Source: Chromobacterium sp. ATCC 53434
Lineage (GTDB): Bacteria > Pseudomonadota > Gammaproteobacteria > Burkholderiales > Chromobacteriaceae
Direction of reading: 5' to 3'
Assembly: GCF_002848345.1 (NCBI RefSeq)
Contig: NZ_CP025429.1
Coordinates: 2,480,001 to 2,544,000 of the forward strand
DNA: 64,000 bases
Shown: positions 28,801 to 38,700 of the stretch, in pieces
How the letters are laid out: every line of letters begins with the position of its first letter
Position numbering within the stretch: the stretch's first letter is position 1
Notes under the pieces: model-generated
What the model was told of the DNA's origin: nothing
Databases searched by the model: none
Seen by the model: the letters and a program-made list of their open reading frames with translations, nothing else
Position numbers and translations under genes: made by a program

Positions 28801-31800
28801 CGTCTCCACCGCCACCGGCGCGTCGCGCCACACCACCTGCACCGGCTCCGGTAGGTCGCGCCACTGGATCGCCGTGCGCAGGATATCGTGCCGCGCCACC
28901 ACCTGCTGCAAGGCCGCGACGAAGCCTTGCAGCCGCTCGCCGCTGTCGAAGGCCATCAGGCACGACAGCAGGTAGGCGTCGCCTTCGCCGCCCAGCAGGT
29001 GGTGGAACAATATCCCCTCCTGCAACGGCGCCAGCGGGTAGATGTCCTGGATATTGGCCATGCCGCCGCTCACGCCGGCGGCGACGCCGTCTATCTGCGT
29101 CTGGCTCAACGCCGCCAGCGGCAGCATCGCCGGCGTGACGGCATCGCAGCCTTCGACCGGAATGCCGTTGGCCGGCACCGCCACCTCGTCGGTCTGAGCG
29201 TTCAGGCCCGCCGCCAGCGCCGCCAGGTCGGCCGCGCCGAACAGCTGGCGGATGTCGCAATGCAGACCGGCCTGGCGCATCCGCTCGACCAGCTGCACCG
29301 CCAGCAGCGAATGGCCGCCCAGCTCGAAGAAGTTGTCGTGGCGGCCGACGCGCTCGACGTTCAGCAAGGCGCCCCAGATCGCCGCCAGTGTTTCTTCCGC
29401 CTCGCCTTGCGGCGCCGCGTATTCGCGGCTGGACAGCAGCGCGCCGTCCGGGGCCGGCAAGGCCTTGCGGTCCAGCTTGCCGTTAGCCGTCAGCGGGAAG
29501 GCCTCCAGCACGACGAAGGCGCTAGGCACCATGTACTCGGCCAGGTCCTTCGCCAACTCCACGCGCAGCGCCGCCGCGTCCAGCGTCTCGCCTGACCCCG
29601 CCGTCAAATAGGCTACCAGCCGCTTGTCGCCCGGCGCGTCCTCCCGCGCCAGCACCGCCGCCTCCTTGACGCCGGCGCAGGCCGCCAGCCTGGCCTCGAT
29701 CTCGCCCAACTCGATGCGGAAGCCGCGTATCTTCACCTGGAAGTCGTTGCGGCCCAGATACTCGATGCTGCCATCCGCCAGCCAGCGCCCCAAATCGCCG
29801 GTCTTGTACAAGCGCGCGTCGGCGTCGGCGCTGAACGGGTCGATGATGAAGCGTTCGGCCGTCAGCTCCGGCCGGTTCAGATAGCCGCGCGCCACGCCGA
29901 CGCCGCCGATGTGGATCTCGCCGGCCACGCCCAAGGGCGCCGGTTGCAGCTGCGCGTCGAGGACGTACATGCGGATATTGGAAATCGGCTTGCCGATAGG
30001 CACGAAGTGGCGCGCCGGATCGGAGACGCACGGCCAGGCGGTGACGTCGATCGCCGCCTCGGTCGGCCCGTACAGATTGTGCAGCTCGCTGTGCGGGAAG
30101 TGGCGCAAACACTGCTCCTGCAAGGCGTGCGGCAACGCCTCACCGCTGCACAGGATGCGCCGCAGCGACGGGCAGCTGCCGGCCGGCGTCAGGCTGACGA
30201 AGGCCTGCAGCATCGACGGCACGAAGTGCAGCGTGGTGACGCCGCGGCTTTCGATCAGCTGACGCAGATACTGCGGGTCCTTGTGGCCTTCCGGGCGCGC
30301 CATCAGCAATTGGGCGCCGGCCAGCAGCGGCAGGAAGAATTCCCATACCGACACGTCGAAGCCGAACGGCGTCTTCTGCAGCACCAGGTCGTCGGCCTGC
30401 AGCCGGTAGGCGTCCTGCGCCCACCACAGCCGGTTGACGACGCCGCGGTGCTCGTTGACGACGCCCTTGGGCCGGCCGGTGGAGCCGGAGGTGTAGATCA
30501 CGTAGGCGGCGTGGCGATTGCCCAGCCCGGCCACCGCTGGATTCCCATCCGGCAAGGCCGCCTGGCGCGCCCGCTCGGCCTCGTCGTCCAGCAGCAGGAC
30601 CGTGTGGTCGCCGCCGGCCGTCAGCGCTTGCAGCGAATGCTGGCTCAGCACCACGCGCGGCGCGCTGTCGTCCAGCATATAGGCCAGCCGTTCGGCCGGA
30701 TAGCTCGGGTCCAGCGGCACATAGGCGCCGCCGGCCTTCAAGACGCCCAATAGCGCCGCCACCATGTCGACGCCGCGCTCCAGGCACAGCGCCACCCGGT
30801 CGTCCGGGCCGACGCCCAGCGCGATCAGCCGCTGCGCCAGCCGGTTGGCGCGGCGGTTCAGTTCGTCGTAGCTCAGCGTCTCGTCGCCGCTGTAGAGCGC
30901 CGGCGCGTCCGGCTGTTCGGCCGCCTTCGCCTCGAACAGCTGGTGGACCAGCGTCTGCTCCGGGTACGGCGCCGCCGTCGCGTTGAAGACCTCCAGCAGC
31001 AGATGTCTTTCTCCGTTCGACAATACTTCCAGCGTGCCGACGGATTCGCCGCCACCGGCCTCCAACGCCTCGGTCAGCGATGTCAGCGTCCGCTCCATCA
31101 AGGCGCAGACCCGCGCCGCGCCGACCGTCGCCGGCACCTGGGCCTGCAAGGCCAGGCCGGCGTCGCCGAAGTCGTCCACCGACAAGGTCAGCGGGTAATT
31201 GGTGCGGCTCTGATCGGCCATCACCGTGATGCCGTCGCCAGCGATCCCGCGCTCGTCGCCGTCGCTGCCGTGCCGGTAGTTCAGCAGCGCGCTGAACAAG
31301 GGCAGCGGCGCCGCCACGCCGCTGCAGCGCTGCGCCAGCGCCAACGGCGCGTGCTCGTGCCGCAACAGCCGCGTCAGCGCCTGCTGGGTCCGCCGCGCCG
31401 CCTGCGCTACGCTGAAGCCGCCCAACTCAAGCTTAAGCGGCAGCGTGTTGATGAACAGACCCAGCGCCCGGTCGGCGCCGGCCCCGCCCTGCAGCCGGCC
31501 GAACAACACCGTGCCGAACACCACCGTCTCCTGCCCCGACGCCCGCGCCAGCACCCGGCCCCAGGCCAGGTGCGCCAGGCTGGCCACGCTGACGCCCAGC
31601 CGCCGCGCCTGCCGCCGCAACCGGTCCGTCAGCTCGGCCGGCAAGCGCAACCGGCTCTCGTCCAGTCCGTCGCCGTCGCCGCGATTGCCTTGCAGGCCGA
31701 AGGCCGCCGTCGGCTCGTCGACCTCGCCCAGCTCGGCGCGGAAGTAGGCCTCGTGCTCCGCCGCGCCGATGCCCAAGCGCGCCTGCGCGACGAAGTTGCG

Positions 31801-34800
31801 GAACGGCAAAGACGGCGCCAGTTCGGCATCGCCGCCTTGCAGCTGGCGCACCTCTTGCAGCATCTGGCTCAAGGAGGTCTGGTCTATCGCCAGGTGATGG
31901 AACAGCAGTTGCAGGTAATGGCGGCCATCGGCCGCGTCGGCGGCGGCATAGCCGCGGAGCAGCGGCGCCCGCGTCACGTCCAGCCGCGTCCGACGCGGGT
32001 CGTAACGCTGTTCCAGCTGCGCCGCCAGCGGGCCGTCGGCCGGGTCCAATTCCACCGTCTCCACCGTCACCGGCGCGTCGCGCCACACCACCTGCACCGG
32101 CTCCGGCAGGTCGCGCCACTGGATCGCCGTGCGCAGGATGTCGTGCCGTGCCACCACCCGTTGCAAGGCCTCGACGAAGCCTTGCAGCCGCTCGCCGCTG
32201 TCGAAGGCCATCAGGCACGACAGCAGATAGGCGTCGCCTTCGCCGCCCAGCAGGTGGTGGAACAATATCCCCTCCTGCAACGGCGCCAGCGGGTAGATGT
32301 CCTGGATATTGGCCATGCCGCCGCTCACGCCGGCGGCGACGCCGTCTATCTGCGTCTGGCTCAACGCCGCCAGCGGCAGCATCGCCGGCGTGACGGCATC
32401 GCAGCCTTCGACCGGAATGCCGTTGGCCGGCACCGCCACCTCGTCGGTCTGAGCGTTCAGGCCCGCCGCCAGCGCCGCCAGGTCGGCCGCGCCGAACAGC
32501 TGGCGGATGTCGCAATGCAGACCGGCCTGGCGCATCCGCTCGACCAGCTGCACCGCCAGCAGCGAATGGCCGCCCAGCTCGAAGAAGTTGTCGTGGCGGC
32601 CGACGCGCTCGACGTTCAGCAAGGCGCCCCAGATCGCCGCCAGTGTTTCTTCCGCCTCGCCTTGCGGCGCCGCGTATTCGCGGCTGGACAGCTGCGCGCC
32701 GTCCGGGGCCGGCAAGGCCTTGCGGTCCAGCTTGCCGTTAGCCGTCAGCGGGAAGGCCTCCAGCACGACGAAGGCGCTAGGCACCATGTACTCGGCCAGG
32801 TCCTTCGCCAACTCCACGCGCAGCGCCGCCGCGTCCAGCGTCTCGCCTGACCCCGCCGTCAAATAGGCTACCAGCCGCTTGTCGCCCGGCGCGTCCTCCC
32901 GCGCCAGCACCGCCGCCTCCTTGACGCCGGCGCAGGCCGCCAGCCTGGCCTCGATCTCGCCCAATTCGATGCGGAAGCCGCGTATCTTCACCTGGAAGTC
33001 GTTGCGGCCCAGATACTCGATGCTGCCGTCCGCCAGCCAGCGCCCCAAATCGCCGGTCTTGTACAAGCGCGCGTCGGCGTCGACGCCGAACGGGTCCTCG
33101 ATAAAGCGTTCGGCCGTCAACTCGGGGCGGTTCAGATAGCCGCGCGCCACGCCGACGCCGCCGATGTGGATCTCGCCGGCCACGCCCAGCGGCGCCGGTT
33201 GCAGCTGCGCGTCGAGGACGTACATGCGGATATTGGAAATCGGCTTGCCGATAGGCACGAAGTGGCGCGCCGGATCGGAGACGCACGGCCAGGCGGTGAC
33301 GTCGATCGCCGCCTCGGTCGGCCCGTACAGATTGTGCAGCTCGCTGTGCGGGAAGTGGCGCAAACACTGTTCCTGCAAGGCGTGCGGCAACGCCTCGCCG
33401 CTGCACAGGATGCGCCGCAGCGACGGGCAACTGCCGGCCGGGGTCAGGCTGACGAAGGCCTGCAGCATCGACGGCACGAAGTGCAGCGTGGTGACGCCGC
33501 GGCTTTCGATCAGCTGACGCAGATACTGCGGGTCCTTGTGGCCTTCCGGGCGCGCCATCAGCAATTGGGCGCCGGCCAGCAGCGGCAGGAAGAATTCCCA
33601 TACCGACACGTCGAAGCCGAACGGCGTCTTCTGCAGCACCAGGTCGTCGGCCTGCAGCCGGTAGGCGTCCTGCGCCCACCACAGCCGGTTGACGACGCCG
33701 CGGTGCTCGTTGACGACGCCCTTGGGCCGGCCGGTGGAGCCGGAGGTGTAGATCACGTAGGCGGCGTGGCGATTGCCCAGCCCGGCCACCGCTGGATTCC
33801 CATCCGGCAAGGCCGCCTGGCGCGCCCGCTCGGCCTCGTCGTCCAGCAGCAGGACCGTGTGGTCGCCGCCGGCCGTCAGCGCTTGCAGCGAATGCTGGCT
33901 CAGCACCACGCGCGGCGCGCTGTCGTCCAGCATATAGGCCAGCCGTTCGGCCGGATAGCTCGGGTCCAGCGGCACATAGGCGCCGCCGGCCTTCAAGACG
34001 CCCAATAGCGCCGCCACCATGTCGACGCCGCGCTCCAGGCACAGCGCCACCCGGTCGTCCGGGCCGACGCCCAGCGCGATCAGCCGCTGCGCCAGCCGGT
34101 TGGCGCGGCGGTTCAGTTCGTCGTAGCTCAGCGTCTCGTCGCCGCTGTAGAGCGCCGGCGCGTCCGGCTGTTCGGCCGCCTTCGCCTCGAACAGCTGGTG
34201 GACCAGCGTCTGCTCCGGATACGGCGCCGCCGTCGCGTTGAAATCTTCCAGCAGCAGCCGCCTCTCCGCCTCAGGCAACATGGCGATGCGGCCGGGCGCG
34301 ACGCCGTCGTCGTCCAGCATGCCTTGCAGCAGCTTGCGCCAATAGCGGCCATAGCGCGCGATCGTGGCCGGCTCGAACAAGGAGGCGGCGAACACGATGC
34401 GGCCGACGATGCGGCCCTCGCTCTCGCGCAGGTGCAGTTCCAGATCCACCTGCGACTCGGACCACTGCGCCGGCAGCTCCCGCCAGTCCACGCCGGGCAG
34501 CGACAACTCGCCGGGCGGCGTGTTCTGCCACGAGAAGATGGTCTGGAACAGCGGGCTGTAGGCCAGGCTGCGCGGCGGCTTGACGGCCTCGACGATCTGG
34601 TCGAACGGCAGGTCGGCGTGCCGCTGCGACGCCAGCACCCGCTGTTTGACATGGTCCATCCAGCCCGCGGCGTCTTTCCAGCCGCCAGTGCTCAGCCGCA
34701 GCGGCAAGGTGTTGACGAACAGGCCTATCAGCGGCTCGAATTCGCTGCGGCTCCGCCCGGCCACCGGCGTGCCGACGACGATGTCGTCCTGCCCGGACAG

Positions 34801-35715
34801 CCGGGCCAGCAGCAAGGCCCAGCTGGACAGCAGCACCATGAACGGCGTGACGCCATGGCGCAGGCCGAAGCGGCGCAGGCGCTCGCTGAATGCCTGGTCC
34901 AGCTCGACGTCGACGCCGCCGCCGGCGAACTGCTGCTGGGCCGGCCGCGCCTTGTCGTGCGGCAGCTCCAGCAGCGCCGGGGCGCCGGCCAGCGCCGCCT
35001 TCCAGTAGGCGGCCTGTTCCCGCGCGGCGTCCTTCTCCATCCACGCCCGCTGCCATGCCGCGTAGTCGGCGTACTGCACCGGCAGCGGCGCCAATGCCGG
35101 CGACGTCCCCATGCGTCTGGCGGCGTAGCACGCGCTCAGTTCTCCGATCAGGATGCCCATCGACCAGCCGTCGGCCACGATGTGATGCAGCGTCAGCAAC
35201 AGGACGTGCTCCCGCTCCGCCACGCGCAGCAGGCGTCCGCGGATCAGCGGGCCGCGCCGCAGATCGAAGCTCTGCGACGCCTCATGCTCGGTCCTCTCCC
35301 GGCAGGCCCGCTCGGGGTCCGCCTGCTGCGTCAAATCGTCGAATGCCAGCGCGGCGATCGCGCCCGGCGGCGCGAACTGCTGCGTCGCTTGGCCGTCCTC
35401 GTCGACGAAGCGGGCGCGCAGCGCCTGGTGGCGGTCCACCACATCGGCCAGCGCCAGCGCCAGCGCCTCGCGGTCCAGCTCGCCGCTGAGCCTCAGGCCG
35501 CCGTGGATATGGTAGGCGCGGCTGCCGCCGTCCAGCCGGGACAGGAACCAGAAACGCTGCTGCGCGAACGACAGCGCGGTGGCGTCGCCATGCTGGCCGG
35601 CGCGCAGCGGCGCGGACTCCGGCGTGGCGGTCTTTTGCAATTTCGAAGCCTTGGCCCGTTCCAGCAAGCGTTTGCGTTCGTCCAGGGACAGGGTGGCGAT
35701 GTCTTTATTATTCAT
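25891..35715 (-). CDS. NRPS, three modules (C-A-T-C/E-A-T-C/E-A-T)
   Basis: A 3274-residue synthetase carrying modules 3-5. C3 is LCL-like (SFAQQRFWFL, core HHIVADGW). C4 and C5 are dual condensation/epimerisation types (HHLLGGEGD near their N-termini) with cores HHLAIDQ and HHLAVDH. Carrier serines lie near residues 1047, 2132 and 3210. By-eye codes: A3 and A4 D-V-W-H-L-S-L-I-D, the canonical Ser code; A5 D-A-W-L-L-G-V-V-Y, aliphatic. The dual domains imply D-Ser3 and D-Ser4. The N-terminus has a charged helix (SLDERKRLLERAKASKL) and the C-terminus an acidic tail (DIEELVL) suited to docking with the next protein's TubC-like domain. The start is ATG 35715, 20 bases after the previous stop. 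Confidence 0.95.
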   Translation of the reverse strand: MNNKDIATLSLDERKRLLERAKASKLQKTATPESAPLRAGQHGDATALSFAQQRFWFLSRLDGGSRAYHIHGGLRLSGELDREALALALADVVDRHQALRARFVDEDGQATQQFAPPGAIAALAFDDLTQQADPERACRERTEHEASQSFDLRRGPLIRGRLLRVAEREHVLLLTLHHIVADGWSMGILIGELSACYAARRMGTSPALAPLPVQYADYAAWQRAWMEKDAAREQAAYWKAALAGAPALLELPHDKARPAQQQFAGGGVDVELDQAFSERLRRFGLRHGVTPFMVLLSSWALLLARLSGQDDIVVGTPVAGRSRSEFEPLIGLFVNTLPLRLSTGGWKDAAGWMDHVKQRVLASQRHADLPFDQIVEAVKPPRSLAYSPLFQTIFSWQNTPPGELSLPGVDWRELPAQWSESQVDLELHLRESEGRIVGRIVFAASLFEPATIARYGRYWRKLLQGMLDDDGVAPGRIAMLPEAERRLLLEDFNATAAPYPEQTLVHQLFEAKAAEQPDAPALYSGDETLSYDELNRRANRLAQRLIALGVGPDDRVALCLERGVDMVAALLGVLKAGGAYVPLDPSYPAERLAYMLDDSAPRVVLSQHSLQALTAGGDHTVLLLDDEAERARQAALPDGNPAVAGLGNRHAAYVIYTSGSTGRPKGVVNEHRGVVNRLWWAQDAYRLQADDLVLQKTPFGFDVSVWEFFLPLLAGAQLLMARPEGHKDPQYLRQLIESRGVTTLHFVPSMLQAFVSLTPAGSCPSLRRILCSGEALPHALQEQCLRHFPHSELHNLYGPTEAAIDVTAWPCVSDPARHFVPIGKPISNIRMYVLDAQLQPAPLGVAGEIHIGGVGVARGYLNRPELTAERFIEDPFGVDADARLYKTGDLGRWLADGSIEYLGRNDFQVKIRGFRIELGEIEARLAACAGVKEAAVLAREDAPGDKRLVAYLTAGSGETLDAAALRVELAKDLAEYMVPSAFVVLEAFPLTANGKLDRKALPAPDGAQLSSREYAAPQGEAEETLAAIWGALLNVERVGRHDNFFELGGHSLLAVQLVERMRQAGLHCDIRQLFGAADLAALAAGLNAQTDEVAVPANGIPVEGCDAVTPAMLPLAALSQTQIDGVAAGVSGGMANIQDIYPLAPLQEGILFHHLLGGEGDAYLLSCLMAFDSGERLQGFVEALQRVVARHDILRTAIQWRDLPEPVQVVWRDAPVTVETVELDPADGPLAAQLEQRYDPRRTRLDVTRAPLLRGYAAADAADGRHYLQLLFHHLAIDQTSLSQMLQEVRQLQGGDAELAPSLPFRNFVAQARLGIGAAEHEAYFRAELGEVDEPTAAFGLQGNRGDGDGLDESRLRLPAELTDRLRRQARRLGVSVASLAHLAWGRVLARASGQETVVFGTVLFGRLQGGAGADRALGLFINTLPLKLELGGFSVAQAARRTQQALTRLLRHEHAPLALAQRCSGVAAPLPLFSALLNYRHGSDGDERGIAGDGITVMADQSRTNYPLTLSVDDFGDAGLALQAQVPATVGAARVCALMERTLTSLTEALEAGGGESVGTLEVLSNGERHLLLEVFNATAAPYPEQTLVHQLFEAKAAEQPDAPALYSGDETLSYDELNRRANRLAQRLIALGVGPDDRVALCLERGVDMVAALLGVLKAGGAYVPLDPSYPAERLAYMLDDSAPRVVLSQHSLQALTAGGDHTVLLLDDEAERARQAALPDGNPAVAGLGNRHAAYVIYTSGSTGRPKGVVNEHRGVVNRLWWAQDAYRLQADDLVLQKTPFGFDVSVWEFFLPLLAGAQLLMARPEGHKDPQYLRQLIESRGVTTLHFVPSMLQAFVSLTPAGSCPSLRRILCSGEALPHALQEQCLRHFPHSELHNLYGPTEAAIDVTAWPCVSDPARHFVPIGKPISNIRMYVLDAQLQPAPLGVAGEIHIGGVGVARGYLNRPELTAERFIIDPFSADADARLYKTGDLGRWLADGSIEYLGRNDFQVKIRGFRIELGEIEARLAACAGVKEAAVLAREDAPGDKRLVAYLTAGSGETLDAAALRVELAKDLAEYMVPSAFVVLEAFPLTANGKLDRKALPAPDGALLSSREYAAPQGEAEETLAAIWGALLNVERVGRHDNFFELGGHSLLAVQLVERMRQAGLHCDIRQLFGAADLAALAAGLNAQTDEVAVPANGIPVEGCDAVTPAMLPLAALSQTQIDGVAAGVSGGMANIQDIYPLAPLQEGILFHHLLGGEGDAYLLSCLMAFDSGERLQGFVAALQQVVARHDILRTAIQWRDLPEPVQVVWRDAPVAVETVELDPADGPLAAQLEQRYDPRRTRLDVTRAPLLRGYAAADPADGRHYLQLLFHHLAVDHATLELLLQEVRQLQRGETALAPALPFRNFVAQARLGVGAAEHEAYFRAELGEVDEPTAAFGLQGNRGDGDGLDESRLRLPAALTDRLRRQARRLGVSVASLAHLAWGRVLARASGRDTVVFGTVLFGRLQGGAGADRALGLFINTLPLKLELGGFSVAQAARRTQQALTRLLRHEHAPLALAQRCSGVAAPLPLFSALLNYRHSTEDDAGLPGWEGIEVLGGEERSSYPLTLSVDDFGDAGLALQAQVPATVGAARICALMERTLTALADALEAGGGMPARALEVLPDAEKRLLLDDFNAASTPYPDDLLIHQLFEAQAAARPDAPALLYGDETLSYGELNRRANRLAHRLIALGVGPGQRVGLCLARSVDIVAALLAVLKAGGTYVPLDPSYPPERLAYMLEDSAPTAVLTQASLRALCADGDWAVALLDEEAEHLAALPAENPVVAGLGSRHPAYVIYTSGSTGRPKGVVCAHYGVVHLMRSLSGVWPMTPDSRVLQFASFSFDASVWEYAGALSSGAALCLATREERMPGQALQDTLRRFGISHTLLPSSALKMMDPAAIGYRVENLLVGGEACPVALAEAWAAEHRLFNVYGPTESTVYATYHRCLTDQAGVLPIGRPLPNIRAYILDVDLQPAPLGVAGELHIGGPGVTDGYLNRPELTAQRFVADPFGGVAGARLYKTGDLGRWLADGSIEYLGRNDFQVKIRGFRIELGEIEARLAACAGVTEAVVLAREDASGDKRLVAYLTAGPGAALEAAVLRAELARDLAEYMIPSAFVVLEAFPLTPNGKLDRKALPAPDGALQSSREYEAPQGETETALAAIWSALLGVERVGRRDNFFELGGHSLLAVKLVEQMRQAGLHCDIRQLFGAADLAALAEAIATAGVAEQDWFAESDQDPKGDIEELVL
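26123..27827. repeat. Near-identical 1.7-kb repeat, copy in module 5
   Basis: Partner of 22671-24375 (offset 3452 bases). Divergence begins at once outside these limits (22670/26122 and 24376/27828), giving sharp recombination boundaries. Confidence 0.9.
28925..30985. repeat. Near-identical 2-kb module repeat, copy spanning A4
   Basis: It matches 32180-34240 at a constant offset of 3255 bases (exactly 1085 codons, one module). It covers the T4 region and inter-module linker at low coordinates through the A4 domain, with only scattered substitutions, for example around 29829-29850. It shows an in-frame duplication of a Ser module. Confidence 0.85.
32180..34240. repeat. Near-identical 2-kb module repeat, copy spanning A3
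   Basis: Partner of 28925-30985 (offset 3255 bases). The two copies encode A domains with the same Ser code and the same inter-module linker ([16 protein letters not shown]). Confidence 0.85.
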
Positions 35716-35735
35716 TGTCGCGGCTTTCAATTCTT

Positions 35736-38700
35736 TCAGGATTCGAGAGTCAGCTCGGTTTCATGCAGGGCCTGCAGCGATTCGGCGTCGAACTGCAGCA
35801 ATTGGGCGTCGATCACGCATTCCTCGAACAGCGCGATCGTCGGGTGGCTGAACAGCTGCGACATCGGCAGATCGATCTCGAAGGCCTCCCTTACCCGCGT
35901 CAGCAACTGCACCGCCAGCAGCGAATGGCCGCCGAGCTCGAAGAAGTTGTCGTGGCGGCCGACGCGCTCGACGTTCAGCAAGGCGCGCCAGATTGCCGCC
36001 AGCGCGTCCTCCACCTCGCCCTGCGGCGCCTCGTACTCGCGGCCGGCAAGCAGCGCGCCGTCCGGCGCCGGCAGCGCCCTCCTGTCCAGCTTGCCGTTCG
36101 GCGTCAGCGGGAAGGCCTCCAGCACGACGAAGGCGCCCGGCACCATGTACTCGGCCAGATCGCGCGCCAACTCCCCTCGCAGCGCGGCCGCCTCCAGCGT
36201 CGCGCCCGGCTTCGCCGTCAGATAGGCCACCAGCCGCTTGTCGCCCGGCGCGTCCTCGCGCGCCAGCACCGCCGCCTCTCTGACGCCGGCGCAGGCCGAG
36301 AGCCTGGCCTCGATCTCGCCCGGCTCGACGCGGAAGCCGCGGATCTTCACCTGGAAGTCGGTCCGGCCCAGATACTCGACGCAGCCATCCGGCAGCCAGC
36401 GGCCCAGATCGCCGGTCTTGTACAGCCGCGCTTCGGCATCGGCGCTGAACGGATCGGCGATGAAACGCTCGTCGGTCAATTCCGGCCGCTTCAGATAACC
36501 GAGCGCCACGCCCGGCCCGCCGATGTGGATTTCGCCGACCGCGCCCAGCGGCGCCAGCTGGCCGTCGGCGTCCAGCACATGGACGACGGTGTTGGCGATG
36601 GGCCGGCCCAGCGGAATCGGCGCGGAATCATCGATATCGGCCCTGACCTCATGCGTCAGCGCGAAGGTGGTGGTCTCGGTCGGGCCGTAGCAATTGAGCA
36701 GATGCCGCGGCGGATGGCCGCGCATCACCCGGGCGACGACGCGCGGGTCCAGCACGTCGCCGCCGAGCAGCAGATAGCGCAGGCCGCCGAAGGCCTCGCC
36801 CAACCCGTCGGCGTGCTGGTGAAACAGGCCGGCCGTCAACCACAGCACGCTGACGCGATGACGGCGCAGGGCGTCGCCCAGCCGGTGCGCATCCAGCAGC
36901 GTGTCGCGGTCTATCGCCACCAATTGGCCGCCGTGCGCCAGCGCGGCCCAGATCTCCAGCGTGCTGGCGTCGAAAGCAGGGTTCGACGCCCAGGCGATGC
37001 GGTCGTCGGCGCCGAAGTCGGCATAGCCGTTGTTGCACACCAGACGGCTGATGCCGCGGTGCGGCACCAGCACGCCCTTGGGCTGGCCGGTGGAGCCGGA
37101 GGTGTACATCAGATAAGCCGGCTGGCTGCTGTCCCCGGCCACGGACGGATTGTCGTCCGGCAGCGACGCCAGGTCGGCGTCGCTCAGCCAGGCCGCGTCC
37201 AGCAGCAGGCGGGCGCCGCTGTCGGACAGCATCAACTCCTGCCGCTCCAGGCTCAACACATCGTCCAGCGGCATATAGACGGCGCCAGCCTTCAAGACGC
37301 CCAGCACCGCGGTCAGCAGGCCGGCGCCGCGCGGCAGGTTCAGCGCGACGCATTCGCCGGCGCGCACGCCCAGCGCCGTCAGCTTGTGCGCCAGCCGGTT
37401 GGCGCGGCGGTTCAATTCGCCATAGCTCAGCGTCTCGCCGCCATCGATCAGCGCCGGCGCGTCCGGCCGCTCGGCCGCCCGCGCCTCGAACATCTGGTGG
37501 ACCAGCGCCTGATCCGGATACGGCGCCGCCGTCGCGTTGAAGTCATCCAGCAGCAGGCGCTTCTCCGCGTCCGGCAGCACTTCCAGCGCGCGCGCCGGCT
37601 CGTCGCCGCCGGCCTCCAGCGCCTGGGCCAGCGCCGCCAGCGTCCGCTCCATCATGGCGCAGACGCGCGCCGCGCCGACCGATGCCGGCGCCTGCGCCTG
37701 CAAGGCCAGGCCGGCGTCGCCGAAATCGTCTACCGACAGCGTCAGCGGATAACTGCTCCGCTCCTCGCTTGGCAACGCCTCGACGCCGTCCCACAAGGCC
37801 TGCGCCGATTCGCCCTCTTCCGCATGGCGGTAATTGAGCAGGGTGTTGAACAAGGGCAGCGGCGCCGCCACCCCGCTGCAGCGCTGCGCCAGCGCCAGCG
37901 GCGCGTGCTCGTGCCGCAGCAGCCGCGTCAGCGCCTGCTGCGTCCGCCGCGCCGCCTGCTCGACGCTGGCCTCTCCGAAGGCCAGCTTCAACGGCAGGGT
38001 GTTAATGAACAGACCCAGCGCCCGATCGGCGCCGGCCCCGCCCTGCAGCCGGCCGAACAGCACCGTGCCGAACACCACCGTGTCCCGGCCCGACGCCCGC
38101 GCCAGCAAGCGGCCCCAGGCCAGGTGGACCAGGCTGGCCACGCCGACGCCCAGCCGCCGCGCCTGCCGCCTGAGGCTGTCGGTCAATGCCGCCGGCAAGC
38201 TCAGCCGGCCCTCCTCCAGCTCTCCGCCGCCGCCCTGCAGGCCGAAGGCCAGCGTCGGCTCGTCAATCTCGCCCAACTCGGCGCGGAAATAGGCCTCGTG
38301 CTCCGCCGCGCCGACGCCCAGCCGCGCCTGCGCGACGAAATGCCGGAACGGCAAGGCCGGCGGCAGCGCGTCGCCGCGGCCGGACAGTATCTGGCCGATC
38401 TCGGACAGCAGAACCGCCAAGCCGGTGTTGTCCATGATCAGGTGATGGGCCAGCAAGCGCAGCCAGCACTCGCCGTCGGCCTCCTCCGCGACGACGGCCC
38501 GCAGCAACGGCGCCCGCGTCACGTCCAGCCGCATCCGACGCGGGTCGTAATGCTGCGCCAATTGCGCGTCCAGCGGGCCGTCGGCCGGATCCAGCGTCGC
38601 CGTCTCCACCGCAACCGCCACCGACGCCTCGCGCCACACCACCTGCACAGGCTCCGGCAGTCCCTGCCACTGTATCGCCGTGCGCAGGATGTCGTGCCGC

